DNA of 64,000 nucleotides from Chitinophaga skermanii (GTDB taxonomy: Bacteria; Bacteroidota; Bacteroidia; Chitinophagales; Chitinophagaceae), in assembly GCF_003259335.1 (NCBI RefSeq), contig NZ_QLLL01000002.1, positions 248,001 to 312,000 on the forward strand. The letters run 5' to 3'. The first letter of the stretch is position 1. Each line of letters starts with the position of its first letter. The notes beneath the pieces are model-generated. The model was not told where the DNA came from and ran no database searches. It saw only the letters and a program-made list of their open reading frames with translations. Positions 28,991 through 37,079 of the stretch are shown piece by piece. The position numbers and the translations under genes are program-made.

Positions 28991-31279
28991 ATGAAAATTG
29001 CATATGTAGCATCGTATCCTTCCAGAGAATGTGGCATTGCCACGTTTACACACCACTTGGTAAAAGCCGTTAGTGCCGTACCAAATACCGAAGCCATGGT
29101 CATCGCCCTTAATGATGCACATCAAGCATACGACTACCCCCCGGAGGTAGCCTATACTATCCAGCAAAATGATTTGGATTCTTATATTGCTGCCGCCGAT
29201 TTCATTAATAAAAGTGGGGCACAGATTTGTGTGATACAACACGAGTTTGGTATTTATGGTGGCGAAAGCGGGATTTTTGTGTTGCCGTTTATCGACAAGC
29301 TACAAATCCCCGTGATGGTTACTTTCCATACCGTGTTGAAAGAACCGAGTTACATGCAAAAAACAATCGTTCACCAAATAGGCTTAAAAGCACAAGGCAT
29401 CGTGGTGATGAGTCATTTAGCGATTGATTTCCTTGAAGAAGTATACGACATTCCTTCCCATAAAATTTCTTTGATAGAACACGGTGTGCCCGAGTTTTGT
29501 GGGATTAAGGATGTGAATGAATATGTACTTCCTGAACTGAAAGATAAAAAGGTGCTCTTTACCTTCGGCTTACTCAGCCGCAATAAAGGGATTGAAACCG
29601 TTATTAAAGCCATGCCCAGCGTGGTAGCCAAATATCCCGACGTGGTGTATGTAATCGCCGGGGCTACGCACCCAGGGGTGATTAAACACGCGGGGGAAGA
29701 ATACCGTGATAGTTTGAAACAATTAGTGTCGGATTTACAATTACAGGATCACGTAGTGTTCTTGAATCGTTTCTTGGATGAAGATGAATTATGTGCTTAC
29801 TTGTTACGATGCGAATTGTACATCACGCCATATTTAAGTGAATCGCAGATTACCTCCGGTACGCTTACTTATGCACTCGGTGCGGGAGCGGTGGTTTTAT
29901 CTACGCCCTATTGGTATGCGAAAGAGTTGTTAGATGATGGTCGTGGTGTGTTGTTCGGCTTCAAACAATCGGAACAATTATCCAACATCATCCTCCATTT
30001 ATTCGATAACCCGTATGCATGGCAAGCGATTCAAAAACGTGCGGCAGCTTACGGCGAACATTTACAATGGTCGATGATGGGACAGCAATACCACGATACG
30101 GCGCAACTCATTGTTCAAGAGTACCAACCTACACGCATGGCGGTACGTAACCTGAATCCATTTATTAACCAAATGCCGGTGTTGAACTTCTCGCACGTTC
30201 GTCGTATTACCGACAAAACGGGTATTATTCAACATGCGAAATATGGTATTCCAAATTTAAAGGAAGGCTATTGTGTAGATGATAATGCACGTGCTTTGAT
30301 GATGCTATTAATGGCCAATCAATACCGCAAAAGCAAAGATGTGCACGAGATGCTGCCTGTGTATTTAAGCTTTATAAACTATATGCAACGGGAAGATGGA
30401 AATTTCCGCAACTTCCTCAGCTTTAATTTGCAATACTTAGATGAAATTGGTTCTGAAGATTCTTTCGGTAGAACGGTATGGGCATTAGGCTACCTCATTA
30501 AGTTCGCGCCCAACCATAGTTACCGCGAGTTTGCAACGGATATGTTCCAACGAGCGATTGGTCATTTTAAAGATTTAAAATACATCCGTGGGCACGCCAA
30601 TACTGTAATCGGGGTAAGCTATTATTTACAATACCACCCTACCGATGAAGGTATGTTTGCTTACTTGCAAATGCTCACCAATAAACTGGTAGCCTCCTAC
30701 GAATCGACGCGTACCGACGAATGGCATTGGTTTGAACCGCACATGACGTACGACAATGGGATTCTACCCTTAGCATTACTCCAAGCATACCAAGTTACCG
30801 GCGATGAGAAACTTCGCAGCATTGGGATGGAATCTTTACGATTCCTAGAAAAAACAACGATGCTCCACGATTACTTCCGCCCCGTTGGCAACAATGGCTG
30901 GTATGAAAAAGATGGCGCCGTTCCAACTTTCGATCAACAAGCGATTGAAACAATGGCGATGGTACTTCTATATCAACAAGCGGCCGCTATTACTAACGAT
31001 GAAGGGTACACGAAGAAGATGTTCACCTGCTTCGAATGGTTCCTCGGCAGAAATAGCTTAGGTGTTCCGTTATACGATTACGAAACGCATGGTTGTGCCG
31101 ATGGCTTGCAAGCGACTGGACTTAACCGTAACCAAGGTGCTGAAAGTACGTTAGCGTTCTTGATTTCACAGTTGTGTGTGTTGCGTGCACAGGAGCCTTT
31201 ACAGTCGCCGGTTCGTACAACGCGGTTGCTTACGCGTACGGTTACTTATAACGGGTTTATAACAGTTACAAATCGATAG
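28991..31279 (+). CDS. Glycosyltransferase family 4 fused to a C-terminal alpha-helical toroid-like domain
   Basis: 762 residues in two parts. Residues 1 to about 370 are a GT-B glycosyltransferase: MKIAYVASYPSRECGIATF start, donor-site region VLFTFGLLSRNKG and a retaining GT4 signature in SESQITSGTLTYALGAG. Residues about 390-750 are almost all helical with regularly spaced aromatic and acidic motifs (EGYCVDDNARALM, EDSFGRTVWALGYL, FEPHMTYDNGILPLALL, FDQQAIETMAMVLL), resembling an (alpha/alpha)6 glycosidase-like barrel. The pairing suggests one protein that builds and trims a glycan. It faces a GH130/glgC/glgA operon across the 1.2-kb repeat, pointing to storage or mannose-containing polysaccharide metabolism (inference). 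Confidence 0.85.
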   Translation: MKIAYVASYPSRECGIATFTHHLVKAVSAVPNTEAMVIALNDAHQAYDYPPEVAYTIQQNDLDSYIAAADFINKSGAQICVIQHEFGIYGGESGIFVLPFIDKLQIPVMVTFHTVLKEPSYMQKTIVHQIGLKAQGIVVMSHLAIDFLEEVYDIPSHKISLIEHGVPEFCGIKDVNEYVLPELKDKKVLFTFGLLSRNKGIETVIKAMPSVVAKYPDVVYVIAGATHPGVIKHAGEEYRDSLKQLVSDLQLQDHVVFLNRFLDEDELCAYLLRCELYITPYLSESQITSGTLTYALGAGAVVLSTPYWYAKELLDDGRGVLFGFKQSEQLSNIILHLFDNPYAWQAIQKRAAAYGEHLQWSMMGQQYHDTAQLIVQEYQPTRMAVRNLNPFINQMPVLNFSHVRRITDKTGIIQHAKYGIPNLKEGYCVDDNARALMMLLMANQYRKSKDVHEMLPVYLSFINYMQREDGNFRNFLSFNLQYLDEIGSEDSFGRTVWALGYLIKFAPNHSYREFATDMFQRAIGHFKDLKYIRGHANTVIGVSYYLQYHPTDEGMFAYLQMLTNKLVASYESTRTDEWHWFEPHMTYDNGILPLALLQAYQVTGDEKLRSIGMESLRFLEKTTMLHDYFRPVGNNGWYEKDGAVPTFDQQAIETMAMVLLYQQAAAITNDEGYTKKMFTCFEWFLGRNSLGVPLYDYETHGCADGLQATGLNRNQGAESTLAFLISQLCVLRAQEPLQSPVRTTRLLTRTVTYNGFITVTNR

Positions 31280-31300
31280 TATTAATACAGTTTTTTGTAT

Positions 31301-31333
31301 AAGCCTTCCTTGATTTTCGAGGAAGGCTTTTTT
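31301..31333 (+). terminator. Intrinsic terminator after the GT4-toroid gene
   Basis: Perfect 10-bp stem AAGCCTTCCT/AGGAAGGCTT with a 9-nt loop and six T. The first copy of the dispersed repeat begins 37 bp further on. Confidence 0.88.
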
Positions 31334-31369
31334 AATGGCGGTTATTGCTATTTATCTTACATCCTAATT

Positions 31370-31401
31370 GTTACTTTCTTTGCTTCTCCAAAGAAAGTAA
31401 C
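31370..31401. repeat. Perfect 13-bp inverted repeat at the head of copy 1
   Basis: GTTACTTTCTTTG (31370-31382) and CAAAGAAAGTAAC (31389-31401) around the loop CTTCTC. The same hairpin heads copy 2 at 62628-62659. It marks the exact left boundary of similarity between the copies. Both strands can form it. Its translation in one frame gives a spurious SPKKVTK peptide. Confidence 0.9.
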
Positions 31402-31577
31402 CAAAGAAAGGAGGAAAAACGCCGAAAGACTGCGTCGGCGTTTTATCGGGATGTTGATTAGGCTTCGGTGCTACTGTGGTGAAGGGCGTTCGTTCTTTGT
31501 GGTGCCTGTTGTGTTGGGGAGGGTTTGTTGTTGTTTGTATGGTGCTGGTTTTGATTGGAGGTTAAGGAGGTTGGGGC

Positions 31578-31706
31578 AAAACCTTTAGGGACGTTAGGAC
31601 CTAATGGTTTTGGAGGTGGGATATTTGAGGGTTTGGGGTGATGGAGGTTTGAATGGGATGTTGGAGGGATTGGGAAACTTTTAGGGACGTTAGGACCTAA
31701 AAGTTT
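31578..31706. repeat. Two hairpins with the same 10-nt loop (copy 1)
   Basis: Stem AAAACCTTTAGG/CCTAATGGTTTT (one mismatch) at 31578-31611 and stem AAACTTTTAGG/CCTAAAAGTTT (perfect) at 31675-31706. Both enclose GACGTTAGGA and both close with AGG/CCT. The stems differ in sequence while pairing and loop are kept, which hints at selection on structure. In copy 2 the first loop is GGCGTTAGGA and the second is unchanged. Confidence 0.8.
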
Positions 31707-32005
31707 AGACGGAGGATGTTGGAGGGATTGGAAATAGTCGACTAAAGGCTTACTTCATGCAAGTAAAATACGGGGTTTGATAAGGTTTTTGTCGACAAAA
31801 GGCTTGGAAAATGTCGGAGCGACCCGCGTCAATACTGGGGGTGTGTCGGTAAAAGTCGGTAAAGAGTCGGAGAAAACTTTGCAGATGCCCGTAAACATTG
31901 GGGTTTAATTTGGTGCTTACTGCGGTGAATAGCTTAATATCTTGGAAGTCAATTGAATGATGATTTTTAACCTGCTTTGGGTACTGCGGGGAATAATTGG
32001 GTGAG

Positions 32006-32135
32006 CCTTTGACTTCCCTTTGACTTGCCTTTGACGAGCCTTTGAAAACCCTTTGAAAAGCCTTTGACGACCCTTTGAAAGACTTGGACCTGCCTTTGAA
32101 AGACTTTGACTTGCCTTTGAAATGCCTTTAAACGG
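32006..32135. repeat. Array of twelve 10/11-bp units (CCTTTGAnnnS), copy 1
   Basis: Twelve adjacent units: ten of 11 bp beginning CCTTTGA or CCTTTAA, such as CCTTTGACTTG and CCTTTGAAAAG, and two of 10 bp. More degenerate units continue to about 32175. The matching array in copy 2 (63262-63391) is identical base for base. A minus-strand frame reads SKA/SKG-rich peptides here, but the 11-bp period moves through the reading frame, so the repeat is not organised for protein. Confidence 0.88.
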
Positions 32136-32430
32136 CTTTTGCATTTCTGTCATTTCCCTTTGGGTGCTTTGAGGGGTATTGGGAAATACTACACAGGAAC
32201 ATCCCGGGTATATCCCAAATATATCCCAAATATATCTCCCATATTGAAAACACTGGGGTTTACCATTGGAATAACATTAGAAGAACATTGGGAGATATTA
32301 TATTTCACATAAATAGCGCAGTAGATCGGCTGAAATGTAGTGCTGGAGCGAGGTAAGCTCACTGCGGTGAATATTTGGGGGTATAGAGGTAGAACATATT
32401 GCGTTCATACTGTGTGACTTCTGAAGGAAA

Positions 32431-32500
32431 GCGGCATAAACCGGCATTTTCCGGCATAAAGCGGCATAAAGCGGTTAAAAGCGGCACATTCCGGCACGGC
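32431..32500. repeat. Array of seven 10-bp units (SCGGCAnnnn), copy 1
   Basis: Seven consecutive units of exactly 10 bp, for example GCGGCATAAA, CCGGCATTTT and GCGGTTAAAA. Copy 2 has the same seven units at 63687-63756 with two substitutions. The phase is one helical turn. Confidence 0.88.
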
Positions 32501-32610
32501 GTTTTTTTAGTGCAGTGATAAGGGATATTTTCGTAGGGTATAACGATCGTACATACCAGTTCTTTGAAATGATTGATTTGACATGTGGATTAAGAGGGTT
32601 GTGATGGGAC

Positions 32611-32638
32611 AAAAAAATCCCCCGCTAGTGCGAGGGAT
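32611..32638 (-). terminator. Intrinsic terminator of the glgA-glgC-GH130 operon
   Basis: On the minus strand ATCCCTCGC pairs with GCGGGGGAT (one G-U pair), 4-nt loop, followed by a T run (A at 32611-32616). It begins about 20 bp after the GH130 stop. Confidence 0.87.
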
Positions 32639-32658
32639 TCGTATGTAGAGGATGTTGT

Positions 32659-34134
32659 TTAATCTTCTTTGCCATCAGACTTGATTTTCTCTAATAGTGC
32701 TGCTAGGTTTACTGTAGCGAATGAAGAAGAATAATCTGATAAGCCGTATGGTATGATTAATTGTTCGTTGTGAATGATGGAGCCGCAAGAGTAGAGTACG
32801 TTTGGTACGTAACCTTCGCGTTCGTCTTTGTTAGGGACGAGGAGTGGGTCTTTGAGGCGGCCGATTTCTATCATGGGGTTATTGAGGTCGAATAAGCTGG
32901 CGCTGATACTGTAGGTTCGCATGGAGCCTACGCCGTGGGTAATGAGGAGCCAGCCTTCGGGGGTTTCGATGGGGGAACCGCAGTTACCGATTTGTACAAA
33001 TTCCCAGGGGTGTTTAGGGGTTTGTAGGATTTGCGGGTTTTCCCAGATGTTGATCCTGTCGGAGTACATCATGTAGTTGTTGATTCCGTCTATTCTTGAT
33101 AACATGGCGTATTTGCCATCGATTTTGCGGGGGAATAAGGCCAAGTTTTTGTTTTGGGCGCCTTCACCGTATAAGGGCATGATTTTGAAATTGTAGAAGT
33201 CTTTCGTTTCTAGCAATTTGGGTTGAATGGTGATGCCATCGAAAGCGGTGTAGGTAGCGTAGTACTTGGTTTCGCCCGTGATGGTGGTGTATTTTACGAA
33301 CCTTGCATCTTCGATACCGCGGCTTTCAGCATCGGAGTATGGGAAGATAACACGGTCGGAAATATCTGTATCTAAGGAGAAATTGATTTCGTAGTAAGAA
33401 TCGGCTAACCACAAGAGGCGTTCCAGTGATTTTTTAAGGAGGTGATCTACTTGGTAGCGTTGCTGCAATTCGCGGATCACTTGTTTGAGGGCTACATACT
33501 CAAATGAAGCGGGTAAGCGGTCTTGGATTTCGCTCATCACCGAACCGGGTAGTTTGATAGAGGAAGCGCTTTGGAAGAACACTTGCTTTTGGTACAAGGC
33601 ATTCCGTACAATATCGGGCTCATCCACGTAATTACCTGGTGGTACTAATACAATATCGTTGTTCCGATCTATTAAACCCCTTCTAAATACTATCGAGGAA
33701 ACGTGGCCCTCACCTACTGCCCGGAAGCTGATGATCACACGTTTTTCGCCATCTTCTAAACCGGTTTGATCAATGTCTTCAATAATCGATGGATTAAAGA
33801 AGGCGGCCGACTCGATCGAATATTCGTTGGTGAAGTAGGAACCGATGAGAAGCTTTCGTTTATAATCCAGTGTATTATAATCGATTTTCAATAGTGTGAA
33901 GAGGTTCTTCAACTTATCGGAATGGCGTTCAAAAACCCGCGTGATGTTGCGGTGGCGTTTAGAGAAATCGCGTAAGATGGGCGTCAATGCTAAGTTTACG
34001 TTGGCATCATTCATTTCCATTACTTGTTGGATAATGGAACTAGCCCTCGCATCGCCGTTGAAAAAAAACCGTGCTACAACTCTTTCTAAGTCTGGTGTAA
34101 ACCGGGTTGCGTGTCGTTCTAGTGATAATCGCAT
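32659..34134 (-). CDS. Glycoside hydrolase family 130 protein (mannoside phosphorylase/hydrolase type)
   Basis: 491 residues from the ATG at 34134 (MRLSLERHATRFTPDL); an in-frame ATG at 34182 would add 16 residues without conserved character. The five-bladed GH130 propeller is shown by VLVPPGNYVDEPDIV, the catalytic-acid region SRGIEDARF, TYTAFDG, KNLALFPRKIDGKYAMLSRID, IGNCGSPIETPEGWLLITHG and YSCGSIIH...IPYGLSD. Characterised members phosphorolyse or hydrolyse beta-1,4- or beta-1,2-mannosides. About 150 N-terminal helical residues precede the propeller. It ends the operon after glgA and glgC, which is unexpected for a mannoside enzyme and hints at a mannose-containing or mixed reserve polymer (inference). 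Confidence 0.88.
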   Translation of the reverse strand: MRLSLERHATRFTPDLERVVARFFFNGDARASSIIQQVMEMNDANVNLALTPILRDFSKRHRNITRVFERHSDKLKNLFTLLKIDYNTLDYKRKLLIGSYFTNEYSIESAAFFNPSIIEDIDQTGLEDGEKRVIISFRAVGEGHVSSIVFRRGLIDRNNDIVLVPPGNYVDEPDIVRNALYQKQVFFQSASSIKLPGSVMSEIQDRLPASFEYVALKQVIRELQQRYQVDHLLKKSLERLLWLADSYYEINFSLDTDISDRVIFPYSDAESRGIEDARFVKYTTITGETKYYATYTAFDGITIQPKLLETKDFYNFKIMPLYGEGAQNKNLALFPRKIDGKYAMLSRIDGINNYMMYSDRINIWENPQILQTPKHPWEFVQIGNCGSPIETPEGWLLITHGVGSMRTYSISASLFDLNNPMIEIGRLKDPLLVPNKDEREGYVPNVLYSCGSIIHNEQLIIPYGLSDYSSSFATVNLAALLEKIKSDGKED

Positions 34135-34233
34135 GATCGTGTTGATTTGAAGACCATGAGTATGCACCCGGTTTGTACGCATGCATACCCAATTCGTAAT
34201 ACTAACAACAGCCCCCCGGGATTTGTTACGTGT

Positions 34234-35508
34234 TTATATCTCGAATCCATCCAGGAGGCATGCCCCTTTCTTCACCACAACTATGCCATCTTTTACAGTA
34301 TACAATTCAAAATCACCATCTGCTAAATGTTTACCTCCATTGATGCGTACATCATTGCCGATACAACAGTTTTTATCGATGATGGCATTATTAATTACAC
34401 ATCTTTCACCGATGCCTAGTGGCGGCCTGTTTTCTTCTTTTGCTTTGTCGATTTCGCCCAAGGTTTGGTAGAAGTCGTTCCCCATCACGTAAGCATTCGA
34501 AATCACGGTGTCTTTGCCAATTCGTGTTCTAATACCTACTACGCAATGCTCCAATTTGCTGGCCATGATGATACAACCATCGGATATCACGGTTTTCTCT
34601 AACACGGTACCAGAGATCTTCGCCGGTGGCAGCATGCGTGCACGGGAGTAGATCGTTTTGGTTTCGTCGAACAGGTTGAATTGAGGGATTTCGTCGGTTA
34701 ATCCTAGGTTCGCTTCGAAGAAGGAAGAGATGTTCCCGATATCGGTCCAATAGCCTTCGTACTGGAAGCTAAGCACTTTGTGCTTGTCGATCGCGTACGG
34801 GATAATTTCTTTACCGAAATCGGTGGCTTGGGATTGTTGACCCAGTAACAAGTCTTTTAGGAGTTGCTTGTTGAAGATATAGATACCCATGGATGCCAGG
34901 TAGTGACGGCCGGCTTGGTCCATTTCTTCGCTTACCGGGGATGTCCATTCGGGCAATAGATCCTTTTTAGGTTTCTCGATGAACGAAGTGATGAAGCTAT
35001 CGGCATTCGTTTTCAGGATACCAAATTCAGGGGCATCTTTGCCATTCACCGGGATGGTAGCAATTGAAATCTCGGCTTCGTTTTCGATATGATGTTGTAA
35101 CATTTCGGCAAAGTCCATCTGGTAAAGCTGGTCACCCGAAAGAATCAATACATAATCGGCTTCGAAGTTTTCGATATGTCGTAAACATTGGCGTACGGCA
35201 TCGGCGGTACCTTGGTACCAAGTGGGGTTATCGGGCGTTTGTTCTGCCGCGAGAATATCCACGAATGCTTTACTGAACGAACCGAAGTGGTACGTGTTTT
35301 TGATATGTTTATTGAGTGAAGCGGAATTGAATTGTGTTAATACAAAAATTCGATCGATTTCCGCGTTCAAACAGTTAGAAATAGGTATATCCACCAATCT
35401 GTACTTTCCTCCAACGGGTACGGCAGGTTTACTTCTGCTGGATGTTAGGGGCGACAATCTCGTCCCGGCGCCACCGCCGAGGATCAGGGCTATTACAGAT
35501 TTTAACAT
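34234..35508 (-). CDS. glgC: Glucose-1-phosphate adenylyltransferase (ADP-glucose pyrophosphorylase)
   Basis: 424 residues, the usual length. Seen: the nucleotidyltransferase motif GGGAGTRLSPLT, allosteric/substrate lysine context SRSKPAVPVGGKYRLVDIPISN, YQGTADAVRQ, FIEKPK and a C-terminal left-handed beta-helix (VVGIRTRIGKDTVISNAYVMGND). It makes ADP-glucose from ATP and glucose-1-phosphate, the committed step of glycogen synthesis. It lies 10 bp downstream of glgA and 99 bp upstream of the GH130 start, all in one minus-strand operon. Confidence 0.95.
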   Translation of the reverse strand: MLKSVIALILGGGAGTRLSPLTSSRSKPAVPVGGKYRLVDIPISNCLNAEIDRIFVLTQFNSASLNKHIKNTYHFGSFSKAFVDILAAEQTPDNPTWYQGTADAVRQCLRHIENFEADYVLILSGDQLYQMDFAEMLQHHIENEAEISIATIPVNGKDAPEFGILKTNADSFITSFIEKPKKDLLPEWTSPVSEEMDQAGRHYLASMGIYIFNKQLLKDLLLGQQSQATDFGKEIIPYAIDKHKVLSFQYEGYWTDIGNISSFFEANLGLTDEIPQFNLFDETKTIYSRARMLPPAKISGTVLEKTVISDGCIIMASKLEHCVVGIRTRIGKDTVISNAYVMGNDFYQTLGEIDKAKEENRPPLGIGERCVINNAIIDKNCCIGNDVRINGGKHLADGDFELYTVKDGIVVVKKGACLLDGFEI

Positions 35509-35518
35509 AACGGTTTAA

Positions 35519-36934
35519 TTATTTTAGACTGGTGTATAAATTGATATAATGATGCGCAGCCGTGTTCCAAGAATGATCTATCTGCATCACCCGGCTGCGT
35601 AATTGATTGATTTGGTGTTGGTCTTGGTACAATACTAAGGCTCTCCTAATGGCATATCCTACATCCCATGCCGATGCATGCTCAAATCGAATGCCGAAGC
35701 CTCCTTCATCTCCAAAATCTACCACGGTATCTTGTAAACCACCCGTTCTTCTTACCATGGGAATGGTACCATAACGCAATGCGTACATCTGGTTCAACCC
35801 GCATGGCTCTACCCTGGAAGGCATTAGCAAAAAGTCGGCAGCAGCATACAATTGATGGGACAAGGCTTCATTATAACCTTGGTAAAAACGGTAGTTGTTG
35901 GCTACACTATGTTGTAATTGGCTCAAATGATAAGTAATCTCGCTATCGCCACTTCCCAATACAAGGAAATTCGCAGCACCGGGATGATCCTGGCTGGCGC
36001 GGTAAATGATTTCCGGTAATACATCTGCTCCTTTGTCCTTCACTAAACGACCAATAAACACGAACAAAGGTAAGCTAGGGTCTAAATGATAACTTTCACA
36101 AATGGCGACTTTATTTGCATATTTCCCTTCTTCAAACGCCGCCGCTTCATAGTGGGCCGGTAAATAAGGGTCGGTGGCAGGGTCCCACACCTCGGCATCG
36201 ATGCCGTTTAAGATACCCGAACACTTCGATTGCTCCATCCTTAAAAGGCCTTCTAAACCGTTGGCACTTTCTAAAAGTTCACGCATATAACCCGGCGAAA
36301 CGGTATTCACGCGCCAAGCACATTTAATGGCACAAGCAAGCGGGTTAATAGCCCCACCCCAGTCGAGCAAACCGGCTTTCCATAAATCGAATGATGGTAA
36401 CAGGTACACCCTATCCCAACCGAACTGGCCTTGGTATTGGGCGTTATGTATGGTAAGTATGGTAGGTACTTGCTTTAAATGGCTGTATTTATAGCCATAT
36501 TGCATGAGGAAAGGAATCAAACCCGTATGGTGATCGTGGCAATGTACTATACTTGGTAAATGTTTCCATTCGTTTAACCAATCCAGTACTGCAATTTGAA
36601 ACCCTAAAAAGCGTTCAACATCATTATCGTACCCATAAACATTCGGCTGGTCTAACAAGCCGGGAATATCTATTAAGTATAAATCGAAGCCCAGGATATT
36701 CTTTTCTTCTTTCAACACGTTAAAATGGTACCAATCTCTTCCTATCCATACACCTCCTTGGTGCACGATTTCAAAATGTTGCTCATGGAAAAATTTAGTT
36801 CGATAGGCAGGAATCACAACTTTCGATATGGCTCCTTCATGTACTTGGTACTTGGGCAAAGCCCCTACTACATCCGCCAGCCCACCTACTTTGGCGGCTG
36901 GATAACATTCTGCGCTAACGTGTAAAATTTCCAT
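35519..36934 (-). CDS. glgA: Glycogen synthase (ADP-glucose, GT5)
   Basis: 471 residues. The GT5 ADP-glucose-binding motif is KVGGLADVVGALP near residue 16, with Val in place of the usual Thr of KTGGL. Other blocks: VHCHDHHTGLIP, TIHNAQYQGQFGWD, VNTVSPGYMREL, GILNGID, FIGRLVKDKGADVL and the retaining-enzyme motif PSRVEPCGLNQMYALRYGTIPMVRRTGGL. It elongates alpha-1,4-glucan chains. First gene of the glgA-glgC-GH130 operon. No branching enzyme (glgB), phosphorylase or debranching enzyme is in the window. Confidence 0.95.
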   Translation of the reverse strand: MEILHVSAECYPAAKVGGLADVVGALPKYQVHEGAISKVVIPAYRTKFFHEQHFEIVHQGGVWIGRDWYHFNVLKEEKNILGFDLYLIDIPGLLDQPNVYGYDNDVERFLGFQIAVLDWLNEWKHLPSIVHCHDHHTGLIPFLMQYGYKYSHLKQVPTILTIHNAQYQGQFGWDRVYLLPSFDLWKAGLLDWGGAINPLACAIKCAWRVNTVSPGYMRELLESANGLEGLLRMEQSKCSGILNGIDAEVWDPATDPYLPAHYEAAAFEEGKYANKVAICESYHLDPSLPLFVFIGRLVKDKGADVLPEIIYRASQDHPGAANFLVLGSGDSEITYHLSQLQHSVANNYRFYQGYNEALSHQLYAAADFLLMPSRVEPCGLNQMYALRYGTIPMVRRTGGLQDTVVDFGDEGGFGIRFEHASAWDVGYAIRRALVLYQDQHQINQLRSRVMQIDHSWNTAAHHYINLYTSLK

Positions 36935-37079
36935 CCTGGATCGTCTTTTTTTAATTAATCAAAAGTTAACTACGAAAAACAACATTACAAAACATTCCGC
37001 CAAGTAAATAGACAATTTTGATGAAACGCTCACTAGGCTTGCATGAAATTTGCTTATTTTGATGTTTTAATCGTTTCTT

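Larger units (their letters stand above)
31370..32575. repeat. 1.2-kb dispersed mosaic repeat, copy 1
   Basis: A 1206-bp sequence repeated in the same orientation at 62628-63832. By eye the copies differ at roughly 35 positions (about 97% identity), including single-base indels. In order: a 13-bp-stem hairpin (31370), a 10-bp-stem hairpin AAAACGCCGA/TCGGCGTTTT (31416-31444), a G-rich stretch with two hairpins sharing one loop (31578-31706), a GTCGG array (31845-31876), a CCTTTGA array (32006-32135), a TATATC array (32209-32241), a CATT array (32264-32296) and a CGGCAT array (32431-32500). The motif ACTGCGGTGAATA recurs at 31920 and 32361. Open frames across it change frame between copies, so it appears non-coding. 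No transposase or terminal inverted repeat is seen. Confidence 0.93.

Noticed and set aside
31295..31588. 97-codon open frame across the head of repeat copy 1 (SPKKVTKERRK type)
   Set aside because: It begins inside the upstream terminator, runs through a perfect hairpin, and changes frame in copy 2 after a 1-bp deletion. It is a by-product of the repeat.
31600..31680. G-quadruplex in the G-rich part of the repeat
   Set aside because: Runs of three or more G are present, but the loops between the fourth runs exceed the usual length, and the stretch varies between copies.
31917..32153. Minus-strand SKA/SKG-rich open frame in the CCTTTGA array (also 63224-63487)
   Set aside because: The unit length is 11 bp, so repeats pass through all frames; the N-terminal and C-terminal parts differ between copies through a 1-bp deletion.
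32006..32500. CRISPR array
   Set aside because: Units are 10-11 bp with no spacers of constant length and no cas genes nearby.
31370..32575. Insertion sequence or group II intron
   Set aside because: No transposase or reverse-transcriptase frame, no terminal inverted repeats and no convincing target duplication at either copy.
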